Source: Cypionkella psychrotolerans (lineage in GTDB: Bacteria > Pseudomonadota > Alphaproteobacteria > Rhodobacterales > Rhodobacteraceae). From it: a stretch of DNA of 64,000 nt. The DNA lies in NCBI RefSeq assembly GCF_001294535.1, contig NZ_LGIC01000020.1, forward strand, positions 1 through 64,000, given 5' to 3'. Below, one piece after another: positions 1 through 8,293 of this stretch (its first letter is position 1; each line of letters opens with the position of its first letter). Made by a program: the position numbers and the translations under genes. The notes under the pieces were generated by a model. The model worked only from the letters and a program-made list of their open reading frames with translations. It was not told the DNA's origin and searched no databases.

Positions 1-314
1 ATGCCATGGCCAGCCTTGACACGAATGCCGACGGCACCCTCAGCCCTGAAGAAATGACCGCTGGCATCCAAGCCGAGTTGAAGACCTATGACACCGATGC
101 AAACGGCACGATGTCACTGGACGAGTTTGCCATCCTGCACGCGGCCCACATGCGGCCGATGATGGTCCGGGCGTTTCAGATGCACGATACCGATGGCGAC
201 GGAAAGGTGACCGAGGCCGAAATGGCCGCCATGGCCGCGATGATGCAAAGCCAGATGGCGGGCGATGCGGGTGGAATGCCGGGCATGGGGCAAGGAATGA
301 CGGACGATAACTGA
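1..314 (+). CDS. EF-hand calcium-binding protein, 5' end outside window
   Basis: The reading frame is open from the window edge, so the ATG at 6 is probably internal and the gene partial. Two classic EF-hand loops are visible: DTNADGTLSPEE at the start and DTDANGTMSLDE about 25 residues later. A third, DTDGDGKVTEAE, follows. Loop positions 1, 3, 5 and 12 carry the expected acidic or polar ligands. The tail is Met/Gly-rich (MAAMMQSQMAGDAGGMPGMGQGM), a composition that recurs in copper-associated periplasmic proteins in this window. The role is probably Ca2+ binding in the envelope. A signal peptide, if present, lies upstream of the window. Confidence 0.8.
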   Translation, partial: AMASLDTNADGTLSPEEMTAGIQAELKTYDTDANGTMSLDEFAILHAAHMRPMMVRAFQMHDTDGDGKVTEAEMAAMAAMMQSQMAGDAGGMPGMGQGMTDDN

Positions 315-389
315 CATCGTCTGCGCCCCGCTGCGTCTGTGGCGGGGCAAAGCTACCATAAAAAGGAAAGGTTCCAATGATGACCGGGT

Positions 390-476
390 ATGGGGTTCGG
401 CGGGCTTTGGATGATTGTTATGCTGGTTGTCGTGGTATTGGCCATCGCAGCCTTGCTGAAATATCTGCGCACATGA
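390..476 (+). CDS. 28-residue single-span membrane micro-ORF
   Basis: ATG 390 opens a 28-codon frame encoding MGFGGLWMIVMLVVVVLAIA and eight further residues (ALLKYLRT). This is essentially one transmembrane helix with a basic end. Its stop (TGA 474-476) overlaps the ATG at 473 that I take as the DUF302 start, an ATGA coupling. A stronger ribosome site (aaggaaagg) precedes an ATGATG at 377 in a different frame, so the original start may have been 377 with a small indel near 392-396. Too short to assign by family; the hydrophobic span and the coupling are the only evidence. Confidence 0.45.
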   Translation: MGFGGLWMIVMLVVVVLAIAALLKYLRT

Positions 477-883
477 CCCAACAGAGCGAAAATGCGAAAG
501 ACTATACCATCAACCGCTTGATCACCGGGGCCAGCTTTGACGCGGTTGATGTGAGCACGCGAAAGGCGATGGCTGACATCGGCTTTGGTATTCTGACAGT
601 AATCGATGTGGCGGCCACGATGCAGAAAAAGCTGAGTGTCGAGATGTCAACATATCTCATACTGGGAGCCTGCAATCCGAAAATGGCGCATCAAGCGATC
701 GGGCTGGAACCGCGCGTGGGCGCGATGCTGCCCTGCAACGTGATCCTGCGGGCGGTTGACGGTGGGGTAGAGGGCAGCGCCATTGATCCGACAGCCTCAA
801 AGGCGGCTAACGACAATCCGGCGCTGCATGCGGTGGCCGGGCAGGTGCGCGATCTGCTGGCTGGCGCCGTTGCAGCGGTCTGA
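473..883 (+). CDS. DUF302 domain protein
   Basis: About 136 residues from ATG 473. The core matches DUF302: a GFGILTVIDVAATMQKKL strand-helix, then LILGACNP and EPRVGAMLPCNVILR, the usual motifs of this alpha/beta family. The in-frame ORF can be extended to ATG 377, but those extra residues look like an out-of-frame reading of the preceding micro-ORF, so 473 is preferred. DUF302 proteins are common beside metal-resistance and sulfur genes, but their reaction is unknown. The MFS gene starts 11 bp after the stop, implying co-transcription. Confidence 0.75.
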   Translation: MTQQSENAKDYTINRLITGASFDAVDVSTRKAMADIGFGILTVIDVAATMQKKLSVEMSTYLILGACNPKMAHQAIGLEPRVGAMLPCNVILRAVDGGVEGSAIDPTASKAANDNPALHAVAGQVRDLLAGAVAAV

Positions 884-893
884 TCGTAAGCGC

Positions 894-2090
894 ATGACTG
901 GCCACAGCCCTAAACTTGTCAAAGCCGCGTCCACGCTGCCGTTGCTGGTTGCTTTGATGGTGGCGGTGTTCAGTATCTCGGTCGGTTTCGGGATCTTGCT
1001 GCCGCAACTGCCCGCCCTGATCGAGCGGCTGCTGGGCGCCGGTGGCACAGCGGCGCAGGTGTCGCGCGCCACCGGGCTGATGACCGCGCTTTATATGTTC
1101 GCCCTTTTTCTGTGTGCGCCGGTGTGGGGGCGGCTGTCGGATCAGTGGGGGCGGCGGCCAGTCCTGTTGATCGGGCTGGCGGGCTTTGCCGCGACGATGA
1201 TTGCATTTGCATTTTTCGAAACGCTGGCGGCTGTTTACGTTGAGCGGGCATTAAGCGGTCTGTTTGCCGCCGCAGTGACCCCAGTTGCCCTCGCAGCGGT
1301 GACAGATGTGTCGGCAGCTAAGGCGGAACTCGGCCGTCGGTTGACATTCGTTTCACTGGCCGGGATTTCGGGGTTTCTGCTCGGGCCAACTTTGGGCGTA
1401 GCGCTGACGCGAGGATTGGACGCGGAGATTGATGCTTTGGCGCTGCCACTGGTGGCGACGGGCGGTCTGGCGCTGATCGCGGCGCTGGCCGTGGCGGTGA
1501 CCGTTCGCCCGGTCCCAGCAGCCTCCGTCACGCATCCACAACAGGCGATCGCCACGGCGCCGAACGTCGCGCGGTGGCTTCTGACCTTGGGCTTTGTGGT
1601 GTCCGCCGGGGTCGCGGTGTTCGAAGTGGGACTGGCCCTACGCGGCAAACAAGAGCTGGGCCTGACAGCGGGACAGATTGCGGCGATGTTCACTATGTGC
1701 TCGGGCGTGATGATCGCCGTGCAAGCGCTGGTATTTTCGCCGTTTATCAAGCCGGAATTCACCCGCTGGCTGATCGCGCCTGCTTTTGCTGTGATGGGGT
1801 TAGGGTTATTTGTCGCGCCAATCGCCACGGATTTTCGGGCTATGCTGGTGGTGATTGGGGCGGTGGCGGCCAGTGCGGGCATACTCTCGCCAATCCTGAC
1901 ATATTGGATCGCCAGCCATGCCGGGCATAAATCCGGCGCGGAGCTTGGCAGGCAGACAGCAGCTGCCAGTCTGGGAGCCGCGTTGGGGTCGGCGGCAGGC
2001 GGGCTCCTATATGACGTGGCTTGGCTGCCCAACGCTGCTTTCGTGCTTACGGCAATCGTGGTATTGTCGGCTGTCTGGCCAAGTTTGTGA
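894..2090 (+). CDS. MFS transporter
   Basis: About 398 residues with roughly 12 hydrophobic segments and the major-facilitator signature between TM2 and TM3 (GRLSDQWGRRPVLLIG). An upstream in-frame start (783) would run through the DUF302 gene; ATG 894 (MTGHSPKLVK...) directly precedes the first membrane span and is the sensible start. The N-terminal half resembles drug/H+ antiporters of the DHA1 type (GFGILLPQLPALIERL in TM1). The substrate cannot be read from sequence; the neighbourhood suggests export of a toxic compound. A strong hairpin follows the stop. Confidence 0.85.
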   Translation: MTGHSPKLVKAASTLPLLVALMVAVFSISVGFGILLPQLPALIERLLGAGGTAAQVSRATGLMTALYMFALFLCAPVWGRLSDQWGRRPVLLIGLAGFAATMIAFAFFETLAAVYVERALSGLFAAAVTPVALAAVTDVSAAKAELGRRLTFVSLAGISGFLLGPTLGVALTRGLDAEIDALALPLVATGGLALIAALAVAVTVRPVPAASVTHPQQAIATAPNVARWLLTLGFVVSAGVAVFEVGLALRGKQELGLTAGQIAAMFTMCSGVMIAVQALVFSPFIKPEFTRWLIAPAFAVMGLGLFVAPIATDFRAMLVVIGAVAASAGILSPILTYWIASHAGHKSGAELGRQTAAASLGAALGSAAGGLLYDVAWLPNAAFVLTAIVVLSAVWPSL

Positions 2091-2136
2091 CTGCCGGAGT
2101 GGTTGGTACCGCGTCGGGCGACAGGCAAGTAACGGC

Positions 2137-2164
2137 GGGTTCGGGCAACTGATTGCCCGAACCC
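2137..2164. terminator. Bidirectional hairpin between convergent genes
   Basis: A perfect 12-bp inverted repeat: GGGTTCGGGCAA, a CTGA loop, then TTGCCCGAACCC. It sits between the end of the MFS gene (+) and the end of a small minus-strand gene at 2170. The U tract is weak on both sides, so the call rests on stem strength and position. Confidence 0.65.
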
Positions 2165-2169
2165 ACAGA

Positions 2170-2358
2170 CTACATCTTTGGGCTGCTTTGTGCAGCAACC
2201 GAGGCTTTATGTGCCATTTCCGAATGTTTCACGCCTTCGGCACAATGCTTTTGCTCACCTGCTGTGTCGGAATTGTTGCAACAGGACGCCGCCGCACGGT
2301 GCGATTTCGCGCTCATTTCGTGATGTTCGGCTGCGGTGGTATTGGCTGCATGGGACAT
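2170..2358 (-). CDS. Small His/Cys-rich soluble protein
   Basis: 62 residues starting at MSHAANTTAAEHHEMSAKSH. A strong ribosome site (ctggaggag) lies about 10 bp upstream of ATG 2358, which is why this start is chosen over the longer frame. The protein repeats a helical pattern of H, E, K, S and A (AEHHEMSAKSHRAAA, then EGVKHSEMAHKASVAA) around a CCNNSD segment. It resembles small proteins annotated only as hypothetical that carry repeated AEHHExAAKHHxxAA units. His and Cys could bind metal, but no function is established. Confidence 0.65.
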   Translation of the reverse strand: MSHAANTTAAEHHEMSAKSHRAAASCCNNSDTAGEQKHCAEGVKHSEMAHKASVAAQSSPKM

Positions 2359-2456
2359 GGGATCTATCTCCTCCAGTCGCGAAAATCCGCGACACAATAA
2401 CAACGCTTGGAACCCGGTTTCGTTCCACCAACGGCCTCGCGCTAAGGCCCTTGCCT

Positions 2457-3162
2457 CTATAATTTGAACGCCTTGACCAGCGCCTTGAACTCCACCTGCA
2501 ATGACTTGTCATGCGCGTGATGGCCGGAACCGCACGGGCAATTCCCAACAACTGATAAACCGCCATTTGCGCTGCCCCGACCGAGTATTCGACCGTGAGT
2601 ACCACGGCGTCGTCGATTTCGACGAAGTTGCTGACAAAGGGAAAGTTGCGACTGTTGGGTGGCACCGGCAGCGGGCGGTCGGTCTGGCTGCGCGGCATGA
2701 ACAACGATGTGATATATGGCATCCGGCAGGGGATGCAGTTCGCGCTTGCCAATGTTGCGGGATCCAGCCGCAAATGACCCGCTAGTTCGTGCAAAGTCTC
2801 AGGCACCGTGCAGTCGTCCATCGCTTTGGTGACAAAAACGCCGATCCGGTATGTCAGAAACGCATAGCCCCAGAACACCGCACATCGGCCGATTGGCCCG
2901 CGAAATGCGGCTGATGCGCCCACACGATAGACATCAGCCAGTTGGAATCCTTAAAGGTGACAAGACCGCCTGTGCCCGCCTCGTTGTCGCTGAAGCTCTG
3001 CATCGCGTCAAAGAATACGGAGCTTCTCAGTTTAACGGTAAAGGATTGCCAGGTTGGTTGCGCAATTGTGCTGTTGAATGGGAAGTTGCCAAACTCTGGC
3101 CGGTCGATGAAGGGTGGCATATTTGCACAAGTCTGCGAACCATCTGAACCTACGGACGTCAC
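2457..3162 (-). pseudogene. Oleate hydratase C-terminal fossil (two frameshifts, 5' truncated)
   Basis: Three minus-strand frames join into the last ~220 residues of an oleate hydratase (FAD-dependent fatty acid double-bond hydratase, normally about 600 residues). Frame one has QSFTVKLRSSVFFDAMQSFS and AGTGGLVTFKDSNWLMSIVW. After a shift near 2885 comes VFWGYAFLTYRIGVFV, then CIPCRMPYITSLFMPR and NFVEIDDAVVLTVEYSVGAA. After a second shift near 2510 the end reads HDKSLQVEFKALVKAFKL to a TAG at 2457-2459. The FAD-binding N-terminal two thirds are missing; the truncation lies just before the ATP-grasp gene. Non-functional. Confidence 0.8.
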
Positions 3163-3221
3163 ACTCGTCTAAGATTACCTGGTCGGGGTCAAATGCGCCA
3201 ACTTGTGGCAGGGCCACTCGC

Positions 3222-4511
3222 TCACAGGATCAAAACCGGCGCAAATCCGCCGCCAGGGGTTCTGAAATTCGTGGTCTGGCCCTGATAGATACGCGCGGCC
3301 ACCAGCAGCGTTTTGGCTTCATAGGTGTAAAGCCGGACATCGACCTTGCGGGCGGTCGGCACCCCGTCAAGCTTGATCATCCGCTGGCTGGGTGCTGCCA
3401 ACGCCTGAGCCACATAATCAGCACGGGCGATGTCAGCCCAAACCGATTTCGTCAGCTTGTCCCCCCGGTAAACTGCCTTGCCGCCATGCCCTGAAACCGG
3501 TTTAAAAAATAACTGACGCCGGGCCTGCCATAACGCATCGGCGTTTTCCGGCGTAACCATCCGCGTCTGCGGGATCGACCGCAACCGCGCGACTAGTGCC
3601 GCCGACACGTTCATTGCGGCAAGGGCAGTTGAGTCTGACAGCAAGGTCAGATTGCGTTTATGCGCCAGAAGCGCATGATTGTGGGGATTGGGTGTCACGA
3701 CAACGGCACCGGACTGATACGCATCCTGCAAAGCGGCGTGTTCGGGTTCAGACAGCGCAAAATCTACAAGCCGATTATAGACCAGATCAACCGGCAGATC
3801 CCCAAAGTATAGCCCGCCATCATTCAAGATCAGCGCCTTGGGATCGCAGATCACCGCATCAATTCCCTGCCGCACCAGCATCTTTTTGGCCAGTACGAAT
3901 TCGGGATACAAATACTGATTCTGCGGCGCATCGTCCACTATGGCGATCCGGCGAAGCGGGGCCGCACCGCGCTGTCGCTGCCATTCGCGGCGAAACATCG
4001 CAATCACCGCAGCTTCGAACCTGGCAACAAGGCTATCACTTGCGACAGGCATCCGTCCGATACAGCACAGTGTCTGTGCCTGGGCCAGCAAGGCATTCAG
4101 AAACGCTCCGCCCGCGTTGGTGTTCACCTCGATCAGTTTCGGGCTGTCGTCGGACAAATGAAAATCATAGCCCATCAGGGCACCCTGCGGCCCATGATCC
4201 ATTTGCGCTATTGCGGGTGCCCAACTCAGAACCTCGGCACGATAGGCGGGGATTTGCGCCACCTGTTCGATGGCCACGACAATATCTTGCATGGCAAGCA
4301 GTGTGCTTGCGGGCAAAAACACTGGCACATTGGAAAACAAATGCGGTTGATTCACTGCAATGCGAGCCTGAAACCCAGGCTCGCCCGAAGCCGCATCCAG
4401 CGCCAGCGCCAATTCACTTTGATCAAGCGTGATGCAATAACAGGTCTGGTTGAGGTGCTCCGGGGCAAACTCGGACGGGGCACAGGCCTCGGTTTGAACG
4501 GCGTCAGTCAA
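3222..4511 (-). CDS. ATP-grasp fold protein of unknown substrate
   Basis: 429 residues. The N-terminal half contains KLIEVNTNAGGAFLNALLAQ, an ATP-grasp-like acidic/Asn motif. The C-terminal half contains FFKPVSGHGGKAVYRG, a lysine/glycine loop typical of ATP-binding in this fold, followed by KVDVRLYTYEAKTLLVAARIY. The order is unusual for classical ATP-grasp ligases, and the substrate cannot be inferred. PPK2 ends 153 bp upstream on the same strand, so co-transcription is possible. No signal peptide; cytoplasmic. Confidence 0.65.
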   Translation of the reverse strand: MTDAVQTEACAPSEFAPEHLNQTCYCITLDQSELALALDAASGEPGFQARIAVNQPHLFSNVPVFLPASTLLAMQDIVVAIEQVAQIPAYRAEVLSWAPAIAQMDHGPQGALMGYDFHLSDDSPKLIEVNTNAGGAFLNALLAQAQTLCCIGRMPVASDSLVARFEAAVIAMFRREWQRQRGAAPLRRIAIVDDAPQNQYLYPEFVLAKKMLVRQGIDAVICDPKALILNDGGLYFGDLPVDLVYNRLVDFALSEPEHAALQDAYQSGAVVVTPNPHNHALLAHKRNLTLLSDSTALAAMNVSAALVARLRSIPQTRMVTPENADALWQARRQLFFKPVSGHGGKAVYRGDKLTKSVWADIARADYVAQALAAPSQRMIKLDGVPTARKVDVRLYTYEAKTLLVAARIYQGQTTNFRTPGGGFAPVLIL

Positions 4512-4664
4512 CTGCTGTCCTTCTCGGCCCGGGCGTCAGGCATCTTGCCCGGCCGCGCGATTAATCCCAGCCCAGTGTTACGACAGACAGCCATTGAGAG
4601 CCAGTGTAATGAAGCCCACGGTCCCGGCAGTTTCTCACCGGTCACCACTGCGGCGGTTGCCCGA

Positions 4665-5471
4665 TCACGGTGCAATGGCACCGCTTTGCAAGTGCTCTTC
4701 GGCATAGTTGAACACGATTTCGGGGTCGGGCAGCGCCAGATGCTTGTCGCTATTCGGGCAATCAACGCGCGACATCAAATGGCGGATCACGTTCAGCCGG
4801 GCGCATTTTTTGTCGTCGGCCCGCACCACATGCCACGGCAGATCGTCACTATGGGTGCGTGCGAACATTTCGTTGCGCGCCGCCGAATATTCATCCCAAT
4901 GCCGCAGCGCCGTCTTGTCGATCGGGCTGACCTTCCATTGCTTCAGCGGATCAACGCGGCGGTTTTCCAGACGGCGTTTCTGTTCGGGTTTCGAGATGTC
5001 GAGGTAGTATTTGAAGACCTGCGTGCCCGACCTGACCAGCAACCGCTCGAACGGCAGGACGGATTGCATGAACTCTTCATGCTCAGGCTTTGTGCAGAAC
5101 CCCATCACCTTTTCCACCCCGGCGCGGTTGTACCAGCTGCGGTTCATCAGAACCAATTCGCCGGTTGCCGGCAGTTCGGCAACATAGCGCTGAAAATACC
5201 AGGAATGCCTTTCGCGGTCAGAGGGTTTGCCAAGTGCGACAACGCGGGTGTCGCGCGGGCTTAAATATTCCGTTATGCGCTTGATCACCCCATCCTTGCC
5301 CGAGCCATCACGGCCCTCGAAAAGGATCAATATCCGCAGATTGTTCTTGATCAAATGCCTCTGGAACTTGACCAGCTCGATCTGCAATCCGTGCAAGGCT
5401 GGTTTGTAGTCTTCTGGTTCGACAGCGGCGGTCTTAGTATGGTTCGCTTTTTTTGATTTCTTGCTCACCAT
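4665..5471 (-). CDS. ppk2: Polyphosphate kinase 2
   Basis: 268 residues, the usual length of a single-domain PPK2. Walker A is GRDGSGKDG (residues 53-61), Walker B-like LVLMNRSWYNRAGVEKVMGF, and the lid arginine segment RRVDPLKQWKVSPID. The enzyme transfers phosphate between polyphosphate and nucleoside diphosphates or monophosphates in the cytoplasm. The Lys-rich N terminus (MVSKKSKKANHTK) is normal for the family. Subclass (NDP or NMP preference) cannot be fixed from sequence alone. Its presence fits the ATP/acetyl-phosphate theme further downstream. Confidence 0.93.
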   Translation of the reverse strand: MVSKKSKKANHTKTAAVEPEDYKPALHGLQIELVKFQRHLIKNNLRILILFEGRDGSGKDGVIKRITEYLSPRDTRVVALGKPSDRERHSWYFQRYVAELPATGELVLMNRSWYNRAGVEKVMGFCTKPEHEEFMQSVLPFERLLVRSGTQVFKYYLDISKPEQKRRLENRRVDPLKQWKVSPIDKTALRHWDEYSAARNEMFARTHSDDLPWHVVRADDKKCARLNVIRHLMSRVDCPNSDKHLALPDPEIVFNYAEEHLQSGAIAP

Positions 5472-5520
5472 CTGATTCCTTTGAATATCTGACGCGGCAT
5501 TCTCTCTTTACGGATGTTCG

Positions 5521-5570
5521 GAAGTTTGCACGCCGCGCGTGCCGATGGTTGCGGCGTGCGAAAAAACTTC
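5521..5570. terminator. Long hairpin at the 3' end of the beta-propeller gene
   Basis: GCACGCCGC (5528-5536) pairs perfectly with GCGGCGTGC (5551-5559), and the flanks GAAGTTT and AAACTTC extend the stem after a small bulge. It lies between the propeller gene stop and the PPK2 start on the minus strand. An A-run follows on plus; there is no clear U tract on minus, so attenuation or mRNA protection is also possible. Confidence 0.5.
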
Positions 5571-6686
5571 AGGGCAGGAAAGTGATTCCGTTCGGACCCC
5601 TGCCGACTGGAATCGTCGCGATTACGGTCTGCGTTTCCACCTCAATTGCGGAAACGGTTGCATCAAGGATGTTCGTCACGAAGACCGTCGCGCCATCAGG
5701 GCCGACCACCACGCCATGAGCGCCGCGTCCGGTTTCTATCGTTGCCACCACGGTGTTTGTGGCCACCGCGATCACCGAAACCCTGTTGTCAGGGTCGGTT
5801 TCGGTGCCCTGATTTGCTACATAGACAAAACGACCGTCCGGGGTTGCGAAAACCTGAATGGGATTGCGACCGACATCGACGGTCCCAATCAGCTCTTTGG
5901 TTTTCACGTCAACCACTGCCACCTGATTGGCATCACGCAGCGAGACATACAGACGGCTTTCGTCCGGCGTAAAGGCCACCTGCACAGGCGTCAGACCAAC
6001 TGAAATGCTGCCGACTTTTTTCAGCGTTTCGGTGTCGATCACTGAAACCGTGCCGCTTTGCACGTTGGCAACCATGATCTGACGCCCGTCCGGGCTCAAC
6101 CGTTGGCCGTGCGGATAGTCATCGGTGCCTACCGTCGCAATCACCTCCCGCGAGGCGAGGTCGATGACGCTCAGCGTATCATCCTCGGCATTGGTCACGA
6201 ACGCGCGCTTTCCGGCAAGGTCGGTGATGACATGGGCGGGATGCTTTCCCACGGCAATTCGCGCGACCGGGCCTGCTGCTATATTATGTGGATCGAACAA
6301 GACAAGTTCGCCCGGCACGTCCATGCCCTCCATGTTCGCCATGGCACCACCCGAAGACTGATCGGCGGGTTTTTCGGCTGGGTCCGACTTCAGGCCGACG
6401 GCAAGCAACAGTGAGCCATCGGGGGAAATCTGAATATTGTGCGGCTCAATTGTCGCCGGAACGTGGTGACTTTGCCACTGCTCAGGTCGATCTGGCTGAT
6501 GGTAGAGCCGTATTCATCAGCCGTAAACACCACGCCGGTTGTCAAACCTGGCACTGGCGTCTGGGCGCTTGCCGGGCTGCCCAAGCTTAGAGCAACAGTG
6601 CTCATCGCCATGAAAAGGCCATACAAACGCCGCCGAACGGTTCGGCAAGCTTTCACGTTCTTGATTGGTTGGCTTTCGAAGTCCAT
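5569..6686 (-). pseudogene. Secreted YVTN-type beta-propeller protein, one frameshift
   Basis: Two overlapping minus frames form one gene. The N-terminal part (from ATG 6686) has a signal peptide (LFMAMSTVALSLGSPASAQT) and VFTADEYGSTISQIDLSSGK. Near 6460 a one-base shift moves the reading to PATIEPHNIQISPDGSLLLA and the rest. At least five repeats of the form V-x-V-I-D-x-x-T-x-x-V-x-T-I-x-V-G with SPDGR or TPDG turns follow. This is the YVTN/cytochrome-d1-like propeller family, periplasmic, often in electron-transfer or metal loci. The remainder is well preserved, so the lesion is recent or a sequence error. Confidence 0.8.
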
Positions 6687-6733
6687 GATGATCTTTCTTT
6701 CTCATTGTGCTTTCGGGATTTAGCCAGACCTTT

Positions 6734-7945
6734 TCAGGTTGCTGGTCTTTGATTGGGTCGATCAAAGGGAAGTCGGCACCTATACCAAAGCCGGTGTCGG
6801 CTGTTTTCTTTTGAAATTTCTTCAAGCCAGGTGCGTTTCAGGAGCAGTGCGTTGACAGCGGCCATTGCCGAACTGCCCGACATTGCCAGTGCCGCAACCT
6901 CGGGGCCTACGACATAGCGGTAAAACACGCCTGCGGTGGCGGGGAAGGCGATGATGTTGTAGGCCATCGCCCAGAACAGGTTCTGATGCATTTTGCGCGG
7001 GGTGGCGCGCAATAGAACGATGGCCCCAACCACGTCATAGGGGTCGCTTTCCATCGCCACACCGGTGCCAGCCCCAATCGTAAGCCGACGTCGGCTTGAG
7101 TCAGCGCGGATCCGTCGTGCACGCCGTCGCCGATCATGGCGACCTTTTTGCCTTGGGCTTGCAAATTCCTTATTCTTGTTCGTCTGCTGGTCCGGCAACA
7201 CGTCAGCCAGCACTATGTCGATGCCCAGTTCCTCGGCTATATGTTGGGTGGTGTTCGCATTGTCGACCGTCAGCATTGCCACCTGCACACGACCCTCGCG
7301 CAATTTGGCCACAGTTGCCTTGGCACTTGGGCGCACCGCATCGGCAATTGCGATCAGGCCAAGGATCTTGCCGCCCTGTCCGACATGCACGACGGTCCGC
7401 CCGTCACCTCTCAGCAGGTCAGCCTGCTGGCCAAGCAGGCCGAGGTCGATCTTTTGCTCGTGCATCAGGCGGCGGTTGGCGAGGTAAATCAGGGCTTCGC
7501 CAATTTCGGCCTGCGCGTCGCAATTGACAAGACCAACCGACAGCGGATGATCTGACCCGCGCTCCAGCGTCGCCGCAGCCCGCAACACATCATCCACCGC
7601 ATGGTCTTGGGCGGGCTTTATCTCCGTGGCCATCTCTGCCTTGTCATGCCCCGCGTGAGGTTCTCTTTTGACGGGGGCAGGCATCGCCCCGTCGGGCAGA
7701 TCCTCAGGTGTGCAAACATGGCGCGGGGTCGCTTCGGCCCGGCAATGCTGGCCGCAAGCCGCGATAACCTTGCGCCGTTTCGCCACGCTGGTGACGGTTT
7801 CGTCAAACCGCACGATGACAGAAGTCGAGCCGGGGTTAGGCGTTAACGCCTGCACCCCTGCCTCGGCAAGAAGTTGCTTTGTGACCCCAAGATGGTCCAG
7901 CCCTCCGAAGCAGGCACTGACATCAAGCGTTATGGTTTTGGTCAT
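6734..7945 (-). pseudogene. Gutted P1B-type metal ATPase (core deleted, frameshifted)
   Basis: From ATG 7945 there is an HMA-like domain without CxxC (ITLDVSACFGGLDHLGV, VIVRFDETVTSVAKRRKV). The sequence then jumps to the nucleotide-binding domain (LRAAATLERGSDHPLSVGLV). All N-terminal membrane helices, the actuator domain, the CPx helix and the DKTGT phosphorylation site are missing. The P-domain is split: [20 protein letters not shown] reads in another frame, and the stretch after [10 protein letters not shown] has lost about a dozen residues. The last helices (ALAMSGSSAMAAVNALLLKR) survive. It is clearly related to the ATPase at 39775-42336. It cannot pump metal. Confidence 0.85.
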
Positions 7946-7997
7946 GTCTTGTTCTTGATGGCGGGGCTGAAATGGGTTGTTTGGGCAGGTCGCACAA

Positions 7998-8195
7998 TCA
8001 GCCGCAGCCGCAGCCGCAGCCAGGTGAGCCTGCCGGTTTGATCTTGGTGTCGCTTGCTTGGGCATCGGTGGCCTTGTCAACGGGGACTGCCTGCGGTCTG
8101 GTCATGGTTTTGGCGCTGCCGCCACCGCAGCACGAGCCGCCCTTCGTATGGCCATGTTCACTGTGGGGTTTCACCGATTTTGAAATCTCGTTCAT
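7998..8195 (-). CDS. Small Cys/Gly-rich metal-binding-like peptide
   Basis: 65 residues from MNEISKSVKPHSEHGHTKGG. The ribosome site (aggagaaaag) sits just before ATG 8195. It contains HSEHGHTKGGSCCGGGS near the N terminus and ends GSPGCGCGCG, so His and paired or alternating Cys frame a spacer of about 30 polar residues. This looks like a soluble soft-metal binder. It lies between the sigma factor genes and the ATPase remnant on the same strand, which supports a role in metal homeostasis. No named family recognised. Confidence 0.7.
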   Translation of the reverse strand: MNEISKSVKPHSEHGHTKGGSCCGGGSAKTMTRPQAVPVDKATDAQASDTKIKPAGSPGCGCGCG

Positions 8196-8293
8196 GGCTT
8201 TTCTCCTGATCAACCTCATTGCGAAGATGCAGGGATGCGATCGTCTCGCCTGTCATCATCCTATAGACGCTCAAGCCTTGTCAGCATTACACC

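Noticed and set aside
1235-2128. Long minus-strand open frame (297 codons) across the MFS gene
   Set aside because: Antisense shadow of a well-supported MFS transporter; low-complexity Ala/Thr/Ser composition and no ribosome site.
3596-4432. Plus-strand open frame of 278 codons
   Set aside because: Antisense to the ATP-grasp gene; composition is typical of a GC-rich shadow frame.
4508-4765. Minus-strand 85-codon frame between PPK2 and the ATP-grasp gene
   Set aside because: Mostly an out-of-frame reading of the PPK2 3' end; no start signal or motif.
6517-6825. Separate 102-codon minus-strand gene between the ATPase remnant and the propeller gene
   Set aside because: TTG start without a ribosome site; overlaps the 3' end of the ATPase remnant and the propeller leader in other frames.
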